Shown piece after piece: positions 30,005 to 38,477 of a stretch of 64,000 nucleotides of DNA (within the stretch, counting starts at the first letter, position 1; every line of letters starts with the position of its first letter). The position numbers and the translations under genes were made by a program. Under the pieces are notes generated by a model. The model did not search any database and was not told the origin of the DNA. It saw only the letters and a list, made by a program, of their open reading frames with translations. The stretch comes from Paraburkholderia aromaticivorans (GTDB lineage Bacteria > Pseudomonadota > Gammaproteobacteria > Burkholderiales > Burkholderiaceae): NCBI RefSeq assembly GCF_002278075.1, contig NZ_CP022989.1, forward strand, positions 682,001 to 746,000, written 5' to 3'.

Positions 30005-33000
30005 CTATACGAGCAAGGCGGCCTGTTGTTCGATTCCATCCAGCATGGCATTGCATTTGTTGATTAACACGATCCCGTCATGGCGCACATGTTCCGGCGG
30101 TTTGACATTGATTTCGCGACGGTAGTCTTCGAGCGCGATGAGCATCGGCGGATATTGCAGCACGCTCGCCGCCCCTGCCACGCGATGAAGCCACTCGCGC
30201 ACGCGCTCCAGCTCGTTGCGCTCGGAGCCGACGCGCTCGAGCAACGGCGACAGCGACTGCACGTCTTCGCGCACCGACGATACGAACGAGTCGAGCAAGG
30301 CCTTGACGGTCGATTCGCTACCCCACAGTTGCGTCATGTGCCCCAGGTCGACCGGGACGAACGCGTCGACGCCGCCGTGAACAGCCGGTGTGGCGACAGC
30401 CGGCGCTCTGACGGTCTCCGGAGCCGCGGCATGCCCCGCGCTGTCGGAGCCGAACCAACGGCTCAGATACTCGCGCAGCGTGGCCAGCCGGGTCGGCTTC
30501 ACCAGGCTGTCGTCCATGCCGGCGTCGCGACACAGATTCAGGTCTTCCGGCGCGGTGTTCGCCGTGATACCCAAAATAGGCAGCCGATGCATGCCGCCCT
30601 GCTCGCCTTCGCGGATGCGGCGGGTGAGTTCGTAGCCCGACACGTTCGGCATGTGGCAATCCGTGATCAGGCACCCGTAGTTCGTACGCTGCAGCGCGGC
30701 CAGCGCTTCCGCGCCATCGTTCGTCACGTCGCAGGCGAAACCGAGCAACGCGAGTTGATGGCGGATCAACTCCTGATTGACCGGGTGATCTTCCGCGACG
30801 AGGATCAACCGGCCACTGGCGATTGCCCTCTCGCGATCAGGCGGCGCGGCGCCGCTCTCGGGCGCTCGTGACACGGCTGCCGATCGCGACGCCACCGAAG
30901 GCAGTCCGGTCATCGCCGCGGCGCACGCGGCACCGAGGCCGCGCCACGAAATGGGGTTGATGCTGACGCGCACGTTGTCGTCCAGAATGCGGTAACCGGT
31001 CGGCTTCGGCTTCTCGGTCAGGCAGATGACGCGCGCACGCGCGCGAATGCCGGCGGGTAAATCCACGTCCTCGTTGACGAACAGCAAATCCAGGTCTTCC
31101 AGCGCGGCGCGATCGCGCAGTTCCGGCGCACCGGGCGACGCGCGGCGCAATGCGAGTCCAAGCGCTTCGCCGAAGTGCATCAGTGCTTGAGCAACGCGTG
31201 CGTCGCCGGTCAGCACCAGCCCGCGCTTGCCGCGCAAGCCGTTCACGGAATAGCGTTGGGTCTCGACAGCCATGGCGAGTTGCACGGTCATGCGTGTGCC
31301 GCTGCCCGGCTCGCTATGCAATGCGAGCGAGCCGCCCATGAGGGCGATCAGCTTGCGGCAGATCGTCAAGCCGAGGCCCGTGCCGCCAAAACGGCGCGTG
31401 GTGGACGATTCCGCCTGCACGAACGGCTCGAACAGCTTGTCCTGCACCTCCGGCGCGATACCGATGCCCGTGTCCTCGACCGTCATTTCGAGCGTCTGGA
31501 CCTCGCCGGTTTGCGCGATGACCGACACGCACACTTCGACCTCGCCTTGCGGCGTGAACTTGATGGCGTTGCCAAGCAGGTTGAAGAGAATCTGCCGCAA
31601 TCGGACGCTGTCGCCCCGCAGGGTGGCGGCAACGTCCGGTGCGATATCCACGCGCACTTTCAAGCCCTTTTCGTGGGCCCGGCCCGCCAACAGGCCGACT
31701 GCGTTGTCCACCAGTTCACGTATGTCGATGGATTCAGCCTCGATCGTCAGCCGCCCGGCTTCGATTTTCGAATAGTCGAGCAAGTCGTCGAGGATCTGCA
31801 GCAGGGCGCCCGCCGACTCGTGGATCATGCCCAGCATCTCGCCCTGGTCCGCATTGAGCGGCGTGCGCTCCAGCACCTCCACGAGACCGAGCACGCCGTT
31901 CATCGGCGTGCGGATTTCGTGGCTCATCATTGCGAAGAAATCGTCTTTGGCGCGCGAAGCCGCTTCGGCCAGGTCTCTCGCTCGGGCCAGTTCGTCGGAG
32001 CGCGCGTGCTCGACGCTGGCGTCCACCCAGTAACCGCTCCAAACGACGCTGCCATCCGACTCGCGACGCGGCACCAATTCGGCGCGCGCCCACTTGATTG
32101 CCTGATCGCCGTCGAAACGGAATTCCATGTTCACCGGCGTCTCGCAGTGAGCCGAGCGCTCGAGTTCCGCGAGCACGAACGCCCTGTCCTCCTCGCACAC
32201 GCGCTGGAAATCGACGTGATCGCTACTGCTCACCGAGCCGTCTTTCACGCCCAGCAGATGCCGCGTGTCGCCGCCGATATACGGAAACGAATACACGCCA
32301 TCCGATGTGCGTCGCAGTTGAAACACCACCGCCGGCAGGGAGCGCGTCACGTCGAAGAGACGCCGTTCGGTTTCGCGCGCGCGCATTTCGGCGCGCCGGA
32401 TGTCCGTGATATCGACCACCGTTCCCAGCACGCACACCGGCTGACCGGCGCTGTCACGGCAGACCCTGGCCCAAAAAAGGCCGTGCCGCACATTGCCCGC
32501 ACCGCGCTCGAACTGCAACTCCAGTTGCGCCGTCTCGCGGCCGCTCAGCATCTCGCGGGTCATGTCGCCGAGTATGCGGCTGTTCGGCTCGCCCCACGTC
32601 TGAACGTCCATGGTGTTTCTTCCGATGACCGCCTCGCGGCTCAGTCCGCACGCTTGCTCATAGGCCTCGTTGACCGCGATATAACGGCCTTCGAGGTCGA
32701 TGGCGACGAGCGGATACGGCACCATCTTCATCATCGTTTCCTGGAAATTCAGTTGCAGTTCAAGCTCGAGCTCGGTCTTCTTGCGCAGCCTGACTTCCCG
32801 CTGCAGCAACAGATACGCACGCAGCGTGACCAGCAGCGCGACGCCGATTCCGATCAGCAACGGCAGCAGGCGCACCGCGGTCACGCTCCATATGCCGGAG
32901 TCCGGCGCGCTGCCGGTGACCCACTTCTGCCGGATGCGCTGCCTTTCCGCGGGCGGCATGGCGAGCAACGCGCGGTCGATCAGTCCCGCCAGCGGACTCA

Positions 33001-34447
33001 GGTCGGAGCGCACGGCGAAGTCGAGCGCGTCGGATTCGCTGACCGTGCCGAGGATTTTCAGGACACCGTCGTAGCGATCCTTGAGCAGAACGTCGATGGC
33101 GGCCACATTGCCGACCAGAACGTCCGCCTCGCCGGCCTCGACCATCCTGAGCGCGTCGTCGAGACTGGGGGCGATAGCCACGTGGTCCGCCGAAATGCGC
33201 TCGAACGCGAGCGGAATCGAGCCGGCAATATGAGACGAAACGACGATGCGGCGAGACGCGAAGTCGTTCAGCGATCTGGCTGCCGGCTCGTCCTCGCGCC
33301 CGACGATCACCAGCGGGTAGCTCTCGTATGCAAGGGTATGCCGCGCCAGCTTGAGTCGCGGATCATGAATCGAGGCCGTGGCGAGCATCGCCAGTTCGCC
33401 GTGCTGAAAGGCTTCGATCGCGGCGGGCCAGTCGGCCGTGCGGGCGCGGTTGAACACGACGCCGAGTGTGCGGCTCAGGTACGCCAGATATTCCGCGGCA
33501 ATGCCCGCAGGCTGACCGGAATTGTCGACGTAGCTGAACGGGGACCAGCCGTTGTCGAAGCCGATCTGCAACGGTGGCAAGGAACGAAGCCAGGCCTGCT
33601 CCTGCGGCGTCAGCACGAGACGCGGCGCAACCGGCACGGGCTTCGCGTCGAAGTTGCCGGACAGCCAGCGCACGCGGATCGCCGCCTCGTCGGCCGGGTT
33701 CATCGAGGCGAGCGCCTCGTCGAGCTGGTCGCGCAGCGCAGCGCGGCTGCGTGGCACCGCGAAGCGCAAATTGGCGGTCCGGCTGCTTTCCTCGAACGCC
33801 ACGTACAAGCTACGGAACTCCTCCGTCGCCAATGCATATCGAACAGCCGGCGTGAAGCCGAGATAAACATCGGCGTCGCCCCGGGCCACCGCGGAGAGTG
33901 CGGCATGCGTCGTGGCGAATGCGCCGATCGCCGCGTGCGGAAAGCGCTCCCGTGCCACGCGCTCGAGCGCAAAACCTTTTTCCACCGCGATACGTGCGCC
34001 AGCAATCTGGGCAGGACTCGCGTAACTGTCACCGTCCCGGCGAACTACCGCCGAGGAAGAAGAACGAAAATACGGTGCGGTAAAACTCAAGCAGCGTTCG
34101 CGTTCCGGCGTGCGGGCTATGCTCGTCAACAGATCGACCTCTCCGGCGCATGCGGCGGCAAGCAATTGCGGCACGTCTGGAAACGCCTTGGCTTCGATGA
34201 CGACGTTCGGCCCGATGAGCGCGCGCAGATAATCGACGCTCATGCCCGTGAGATGACCGTCTTGCAAATAGTCGAGCGGAAGCCAGCCGCTGGCGAGAAC
34301 GCCGACGGTCAGTTTCGCGGGAAAAGCGGCCGCTCCCTGGCTGTTCGAACGATTGTCGAACAGCTGGGCCGCACCGGCCGTTTGGGCCACGGCAAATAAG
34401 AGCCATGCGAGCACACCAAGCCACACGCGTTCTAGTGCGCGCCTCAT
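30005..34447 (-). CDS. BvgS-like hybrid sensor kinase: two periplasmic binding domains, PAS, HisKA, HATPase, REC, HPt
   Basis: An unorthodox sensor kinase of 1480 residues from the chosen start. The order is: signal peptide (VWLGVLAWLLFAVAQTAGAA), two solute-binding-protein family 3 (Venus flytrap) domains (~30-250 and ~265-500), one membrane helix (~520-545), two PAS-like regions, a HisKA domain with phospho-His843 (FFAMMSHEIRTPMNG), an HATPase_c domain (DTGIGIAP, GTGLGLTICRKL), a receiver with Asp1263 (LITDCHMPNVSGYEL) and an HPt with His1421 (WLHRVAGAAS). This matches BvgS/EvgS and implies a phosphorelay to a BvgA-type regulator; three such genes lie upstream. I prefer ATG 34447 because it begins the signal peptide; a GTG at 34501, 9 bp after aqpZ, is the alternative. 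Confidence 0.92.
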   Translation of the reverse strand: MRRALERVWLGVLAWLLFAVAQTAGAAQLFDNRSNSQGAAAFPAKLTVGVLASGWLPLDYLQDGHLTGMSVDYLRALIGPNVVIEAKAFPDVPQLLAAACAGEVDLLTSIARTPERERCLSFTAPYFRSSSSAVVRRDGDSYASPAQIAGARIAVEKGFALERVARERFPHAAIGAFATTHAALSAVARGDADVYLGFTPAVRYALATEEFRSLYVAFEESSRTANLRFAVPRSRAALRDQLDEALASMNPADEAAIRVRWLSGNFDAKPVPVAPRLVLTPQEQAWLRSLPPLQIGFDNGWSPFSYVDNSGQPAGIAAEYLAYLSRTLGVVFNRARTADWPAAIEAFQHGELAMLATASIHDPRLKLARHTLAYESYPLVIVGREDEPAARSLNDFASRRIVVSSHIAGSIPLAFERISADHVAIAPSLDDALRMVEAGEADVLVGNVAAIDVLLKDRYDGVLKILGTVSESDALDFAVRSDLSPLAGLIDRALLAMPPAERQRIRQKWVTGSAPDSGIWSVTAVRLLPLLIGIGVALLVTLRAYLLLQREVRLRKKTELELELQLNFQETMMKMVPYPLVAIDLEGRYIAVNEAYEQACGLSREAVIGRNTMDVQTWGEPNSRILGDMTREMLSGRETAQLELQFERGAGNVRHGLFWARVCRDSAGQPVCVLGTVVDITDIRRAEMRARETERRLFDVTRSLPAVVFQLRRTSDGVYSFPYIGGDTRHLLGVKDGSVSSSDHVDFQRVCEEDRAFVLAELERSAHCETPVNMEFRFDGDQAIKWARAELVPRRESDGSVVWSGYWVDASVEHARSDELARARDLAEAASRAKDDFFAMMSHEIRTPMNGVLGLVEVLERTPLNADQGEMLGMIHESAGALLQILDDLLDYSKIEAGRLTIEAESIDIRELVDNAVGLLAGRAHEKGLKVRVDIAPDVAATLRGDSVRLRQILFNLLGNAIKFTPQGEVEVCVSVIAQTGEVQTLEMTVEDTGIGIAPEVQDKLFEPFVQAESSTTRRFGGTGLGLTICRKLIALMGGSLALHSEPGSGTRMTVQLAMAVETQRYSVNGLRGKRGLVLTGDARVAQALMHFGEALGLALRRASPGAPELRDRAALEDLDLLFVNEDVDLPAGIRARARVICLTEKPKPTGYRILDDNVRVSINPISWRGLGAACAAAMTGLPSVASRSAAVSRAPESGAAPPDRERAIASGRLILVAEDHPVNQELIRHQLALLGFACDVTNDGAEALAALQRTNYGCLITDCHMPNVSGYELTRRIREGEQGGMHRLPILGITANTAPEDLNLCRDAGMDDSLVKPTRLATLREYLSRWFGSDSAGHAAAPETVRAPAVATPAVHGGVDAFVPVDLGHMTQLWGSESTVKALLDSFVSSVREDVQSLSPLLERVGSERNELERVREWLHRVAGAASVLQYPPMLIALEDYRREINVKPPEHVRHDGIVLINKCNAMLDGIEQQAALLV

Positions 34448-34510
34448 TGCAACGTTTGGCGGGAAATTGACGGCAGACACGATGATGGCACCCAACAACA
34501 CTCAGACAAC

Positions 34511-35248
34511 TTAGCCTCGCCCGTCGGCGAGTCCAGCGGTACCGCGCGCAGGCTTGCCGTGCAGAAGCGAAAACAGAGCGCCGGCGGCGACACCGCCCGA
34601 CAGCGGCGCAGCCCAGAACAGCCAGAGCTGATCCAGCGCCCAATCTCCGACGAACAGCGCCTGTGCCGTGGAGCGAGCGGGATTGACGGAGCCGTTGGTA
34701 ACCGGGATCGACACCAGATAGACAAGCGCGAGACAGGCGCCGACCACCAACGGCGCGATTGGCTGCAGGTCGCGCCGGCGCGCGACCATGAGGTTTGCCA
34801 TGACAAAGCAGAAGGACAGCACGAACTCGATGGCCAACGCCGAATGCATTTGGTAGTCAGCGGGCGAATGGTCGCCGAAGCCATTTGCCGCGAACTCGCT
34901 TGCGCGCAGATCGAAGCCGGGACGGCCGCCCGCCACGTAAAGAAGCAGTGCTGCGGCCACGATCGCGCCGACAATCTGCGAGGCGATGTAGGGGAGCAGA
35001 TCCCTGACCGGGAAACGGTGTGCGACAGTAAAGCCCACGGTGACAGCGGGATTGAAATGTCCGCCGGACAGGCGGCCGATGCAGTAACTGGCCGTGGCGA
35101 GCGCGAGACCGAACGCCAACGCCGCCTCCTGCACCCCGCCCGCCTGCTGGATCGCGCCGACGTTCAGCACGATGCCGCCGCAGCCGACGAAAACCAGCCA
35201 TGCCGTTCCCGCACTCTCCACCAACAACCGCTTCCCTAACGCAACCAT
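34511..35248 (-). CDS. aqpZ: Aquaporin Z-type water channel with altered selectivity filter
   Basis: A 245-residue MIP-family channel. Both NPA boxes are intact (GGHFNPAVT, 66-68; GSVNPARS, 189-191) and the sequence aligns throughout with E. coli AqpZ. At the aromatic/arginine filter, the AqpZ residues Phe43, His174, Thr183 and Arg189 correspond to Phe46, Tyr177, Gly186 and Arg192, so His is Tyr and Thr is Gly. That opens one side and removes the histidine, and could change selectivity. The gene lies between the response-regulator cluster and the hybrid kinase, with 9 bp to the alternative kinase start, which suggests coexpression. Confidence 0.9.
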   Translation of the reverse strand: MVALGKRLLVESAGTAWLVFVGCGGIVLNVGAIQQAGGVQEAALAFGLALATASYCIGRLSGGHFNPAVTVGFTVAHRFPVRDLLPYIASQIVGAIVAAALLLYVAGGRPGFDLRASEFAANGFGDHSPADYQMHSALAIEFVLSFCFVMANLMVARRRDLQPIAPLVVGACLALVYLVSIPVTNGSVNPARSTAQALFVGDWALDQLWLFWAAPLSGGVAAGALFSLLHGKPARGTAGLADGRG

Positions 35249-35340
35249 GCCGCCTCCCGTTTCTGTCTACGAGGCAGACGGCCCTGCACGATTGCCATAA
35301 GACGTCTGCCTGAATTCGCTCGGCTCGGGCATCGCTCGGC

Positions 35341-35365
35341 GTGACGAAACGACTGCTTTCGTCAC
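35341..35365. repeat. 9-bp inverted repeat upstream of aqpZ
   Basis: GTGACGAAA and TTTCGTCAC flank a 7-base loop, between the frameshifted regulator gene and aqpZ. There is no T-tract on the minus side, so it is more likely an operator or an mRNA structure than a terminator. Confidence 0.5.
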
Positions 35366-35498
35366 GGGAGCATCGAATAAAGCCGCAGTGAACTCGGAAC
35401 TATGGGGCGGCAATGCCCCGCAACCAATCGGAACACTCTTAAATTCGTCTCCCTGCAAAAGGCTTTTCCGGCGGCGCAATGCACGACGCGACCTGCGT

Positions 35499-36144
35499 TC
35501 AGGCGAGACCGAGCTGACGCGCGTAGTCGATCAGATCGGCTTCTGTTTCCAGCCCGAGCTTGCGCATCGCGCTACGTTTCTGCGTACTGATGGTTTTACC
35601 GCTGCGCTGCAAACGCACTGCGATTTCGTGAACGGCGAGACCTTGCACATAAAGCTGGAAGATTTCCCACTCGCGCGCGCTCAGCACGCCGGCCCGAAGC
35701 TGCGGCGGCGTGTCCGCCGTTTCAATGGCCGCACGCGCGTGCTCCGATAAATAGACGCGGCCGGCAATAGCCGCCTCGATGGCATCGAGCAACGCAGTGA
35801 CCGTCTCGCGCTTGTCGACGATGCCTCCCACGCCGATGTGCAGGAGCCCTGTGAGCATATGCGCATGACAGATCATGGTGAGCACGACGACGCAGGGATG
35901 AGGCCGGCCTCGCAACAGGCGGCGCAAAAACGACACCGCGTTGCTGCCGTCGTGAATGCCCCGGCATGTTGATATCCGACACGACGACGTCGCACGCATA
36001 AGCGTCGAGTAATTCAGCGAGGCCATGAGTGTCGGCCGCTTCGCCGACCAATTCGATGTACGGCACGGATTGCAGCATTTGCTTGACGCCGACACGAACG
36101 CAGTCGTGATCGTCCGCCACGATGACGCGGATCTTTTGTCTCAT
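35499..36144 (-). pseudogene. BvgA/RcsB-type response regulator broken by a 1-bp frameshift
   Basis: Two frames together make one complete regulator. The first (from ATG 36144) gives the receiver start IRVIVADDHDCVRVGVKQML and the phospho-Asp in VVVSDINMPG; after that it reads nonsense. The second continues exactly there as IHDGSNAVSFLRRLLRGR and runs through the LuxR-type HTH (LSAREWEIFQLYVQGLAVHE, then GKTISTQKRSAMRKLGL) to the stop at 35499. The break is at a CCCC run on the plus strand (35959-35962); three C would restore MPGIHDGS. Either the gene is inactive or phase-variable, or the base is a sequencing error. Its HTH resembles RcsB/BvgA. Confidence 0.85.
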
Positions 36145-36252
36145 TCTTGTTGTCTTTTTTGGACTGGCATGCCCCGCACGAGCCGTGCTTCCCCAGGCGA
36201 TGCCAATGCTTCCTGTATTCGTCGCGCCACGGCGCGACACGCGGCCGGCTCG

Positions 36253-36942
36253 TCACCGGTTCTGCACGCGCTCCTCGGGAATCACACCGTATTCGACGGC
36301 GAAGCGGAACAGTTCCGCATCGCTATGCAGCGCGAGCTTGCGCATTGCCGTGCACTTCTGCGCGCTGATCGTTTTGACGCTGCGCCCCAAACGGGCGGCG
36401 ATCTCGGTCACGCCGAACCCTGACGCATACTGCGTGAACACCTCGAGTTCACGGCGCGACAACATCTGCCGGACAAAATCGAGCCGCTGGGTCACCGTTG
36501 CGTCGGCGATCAATGCGCGCACCGCCGGCCCGACATAGCACTCGCGCGCCAGCGCGGTGACGACGGCCACGTGGATCAGGTCGATCCGGTCGCGCTTGCT
36601 CACCAATGCGTCGGCGCCGAGAGAAATCACTTTTTGAAGTTCGGCCGCCTCGGTTTCCATGGTGAGCACGACGAGCGCGATCTCGGGGTAGCGCATCTTG
36701 AACTGCCTGACCACTTCCAGACCGCTGCCGTCCGAACCGCCCGGCATATAGAGGTCCATGAGGACCAGATCGCATGAACCGCGGTCGACTTCCGTGAAGA
36801 GTTCTGTCGCGTCCGCCGCGCGACCGACAATCTCCATATTCGGATAACCGCCCATCAGATTTTCAATCGCCAGCAGCACCAGTGGATGATCGTCCGCGAT
36901 GATGGCTCGAATGGGCGTGCTTACCTCAGCGGTATCGCGCAT
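36253..36942 (-). CDS. BvgA/RcsB-type response regulator
   Basis: A 229-residue two-domain regulator. The receiver (residues ~10-130) has the acidic pair in IIADDHPLVLLAIENLM, the phospho-Asp in LVLMDLYMPGG, the Thr in VVLTMETEA and the Lys in LVSKRDRID. The LuxR/FixJ-type HTH spans LSRRELEVFTQYASGFGVTE and KTISAQKCTAMRKLAL. A GGGAGGAAAA ribosome site precedes the ATG at 36942. It is the middle of three tandem regulators of this type and a probable phosphorelay target of the BvgS-like kinase. Confidence 0.92.
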   Translation of the reverse strand: MRDTAEVSTPIRAIIADDHPLVLLAIENLMGGYPNMEIVGRAADATELFTEVDRGSCDLVLMDLYMPGGSDGSGLEVVRQFKMRYPEIALVVLTMETEAAELQKVISLGADALVSKRDRIDLIHVAVVTALARECYVGPAVRALIADATVTQRLDFVRQMLSRRELEVFTQYASGFGVTEIAARLGRSVKTISAQKCTAMRKLALHSDAELFRFAVEYGVIPEERVQNR

Positions 36943-37082
36943 CTTCTAATTTTCCTCCCTACCTTGATTGACTGCCGCCCTCTTCAGTGAAACCAGCTCC
37001 TGTCCCGATCATTAAACATTTTTCAGAAAACAAACATAAGATCGCTCCGAAACACCCCCATTCAATTAAAAAAGTAAATTGC

Positions 37083-37748
37083 TTAGATATGCGATTGAAA
37101 ACCAGGAATTCCATTTGCGCGAACGTACGAGAAAAGACCGGGATCGTTGGCGACACCGAGTTTGACCATTGCCTCGCGCTTTTTCCTGCTGACCGTTCGA
37201 CGGTGACAGCCTAGCGTCGCCGCGATTTCAGAGATCGACTGGCCGTCCACCAGCAGCCTGACGACTTCCGCCTGGATACCCGATAAACGCGGCGCCGGCG
37301 GTCGCTCGCACGTCAGGTCCGGCGGGCGCGCCAGCGCTTCGACGATGGACCGTCCAAGGTAGGCTTCGCCTTGCCGGGTGGTGGCGATCGCCGGCCAAAG
37401 CTCGTCGGTCGACTCCGCCTTGCCGAGCATGCTCACGGCGCCGTCCGACACAATGGCGCGGAGGATCGCCGCGTTCGTCAGCGTGGTCATCACCACGATG
37501 TGCAAGTGCGGCCAGTCGCAGCGGATTCGCCGGACGAGATCGAGGCCGTCGTCGGCGGCACCTGAGCGTTGCGGCATCGCGAGATCGGTGACGAGCACGT
37601 CGCAAGGCGTGGTGTGCAAACGTTCGAGCAGCGATAGGGGATTCGTCGCCTCGTCGACGATCGTGACACCGGCATGCATGGTTAACGTCGCGCGGATGCC
37701 AAGCAGAACGAAATGATGATCGTCCGCCAGGATAATTCGAAGGCTCAC
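37083..37748 (-). CDS. Response regulator, third of the tandem set
   Basis: A 221-residue regulator starting with GTG. The receiver has IILADDHHFVLLGIRATL, phospho-Asp in VLVTDLAMPQRSG, Thr in VVMTTLTNA and Lys in MLGKAEST. The HTH (LSGIQAEVVRLLVDGQSISE then TVSRKKREAMVKLGV) lacks the usual REREV glutamate pattern but keeps the fold. It is the gene closest to the insertion sequence: the 248 bp upstream of it, which should hold its promoter, end at the IS insertion point. Lower GC around 36990-37080 and 37900-37990 hints at transfer. Confidence 0.88.
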   Translation of the reverse strand: MSLRIILADDHHFVLLGIRATLTMHAGVTIVDEATNPLSLLERLHTTPCDVLVTDLAMPQRSGAADDGLDLVRRIRCDWPHLHIVVMTTLTNAAILRAIVSDGAVSMLGKAESTDELWPAIATTRQGEAYLGRSIVEALARPPDLTCERPPAPRLSGIQAEVVRLLVDGQSISEIAATLGCHRRTVSRKKREAMVKLGVANDPGLFSYVRANGIPGFQSHI

Positions 37749-37890
37749 CGGGGTTTTCTCTCGTTTGTTGTAGGATTATTTTCAAATGCGCAGTCAAAAT
37801 CTGACGCACTCTACCTATTCTTTGACGGCCGTTTGTCGACGCATGGCGTGTCAACGCGGTCATAAAATCACCACCACGACGGCACGAAAA

Positions 37891-37904
37891 TCGGAGCGCT
37901 CCGA
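37891..37904. promoter_or_regulatory. 14-bp perfect palindrome upstream of the third regulator
   Basis: TCGGAGCGCTCCGA lies 143 bp before the start codon of the third regulator. A matching half (CGCTCCGAA) occurs near 37043, upstream of the second regulator. It could be an autoregulatory site for this LuxR-type family; that is an inference from position and repetition. Confidence 0.35.
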
Positions 37905-37989
37905 ATCCTGTAGAGAAACCAATTACCTATTGCGGATTTATCAAAGAAGAAAGCAATAAATACGCAATATGAATATTTCGCACTTTCTT

Positions 37990-37996
37990 AAAAGGA
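37990..37996 (+). repeat. Left copy of the 7-bp target-site duplication
   Basis: AAAAGGA directly abuts the left inverted repeat and is repeated exactly at 39913-39919 after the right one. This is the duplicated insertion target and fixes the element's ends. Confidence 0.85.
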
Positions 37997-38028
37997 CTCG
38001 AGAGTGCCGACTTCTCGCTTGTTTTTTC

Positions 38029-38477
38029 TCGGACTCGCTCCGGCCTCGGCGCTTTTCATCTGAACACCGATCCATTTCCTGGTGATGTGATCCGGCGTGG
38101 CCGGTTGCCTTCGTGCACCAGATTCATCGTCAGGCGGCAGTGATCAAACTCACGTTGCTCTATTCCTCAATCAATGCCTTGTTGATGCTCTCGTAGTTGA
38201 CTTGCAGGGGCTCACATCGCTCAGCGCATCGCCCACGAAGGACTCAGTGCGGATCTTCCTGTCCCGCGTATCGCTCGTCTGTCAGTATGCCCCGAACTGG
38301 TTCGGGAGGGCCTTGCAATGGGGGGGGGGTGAGTGACCCCGCGCGTCTTTCATCTATCGCGGCGAGCATCGCCTTGATCGTCTCAATGAGTCTTTCGATT
38401 TGAAGGAGCCGTTTGTGCTGCCTATATTGCATATTCTATGCGATACTTCGTAGTGCAAAATAATGTAGAGAACAACA
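38029..38477. other. Non-coding leader of the insertion sequence
   Basis: Open frames of 60-80 codons exist on both strands but none has a recognisable domain, a good ribosome site or consistent codon use. The transposase promoter probably lies near 38420-38450 (TATATT, TATTCT). Confidence 0.5.

Noticed and set aside
31175..34399. A 1074-codon plus-strand open frame opposite the hybrid kinase
   Set aside because: Same antisense effect; the kinase on the minus strand has every expected domain and active residue.
38097..38432. Possible accessory genes in the IS leader (about 79 codons plus strand, 62 codons minus strand)
   Set aside because: No domain, no good ribosome site, and the plus frame ends in the G10 tract; kept only as a description of the leader.
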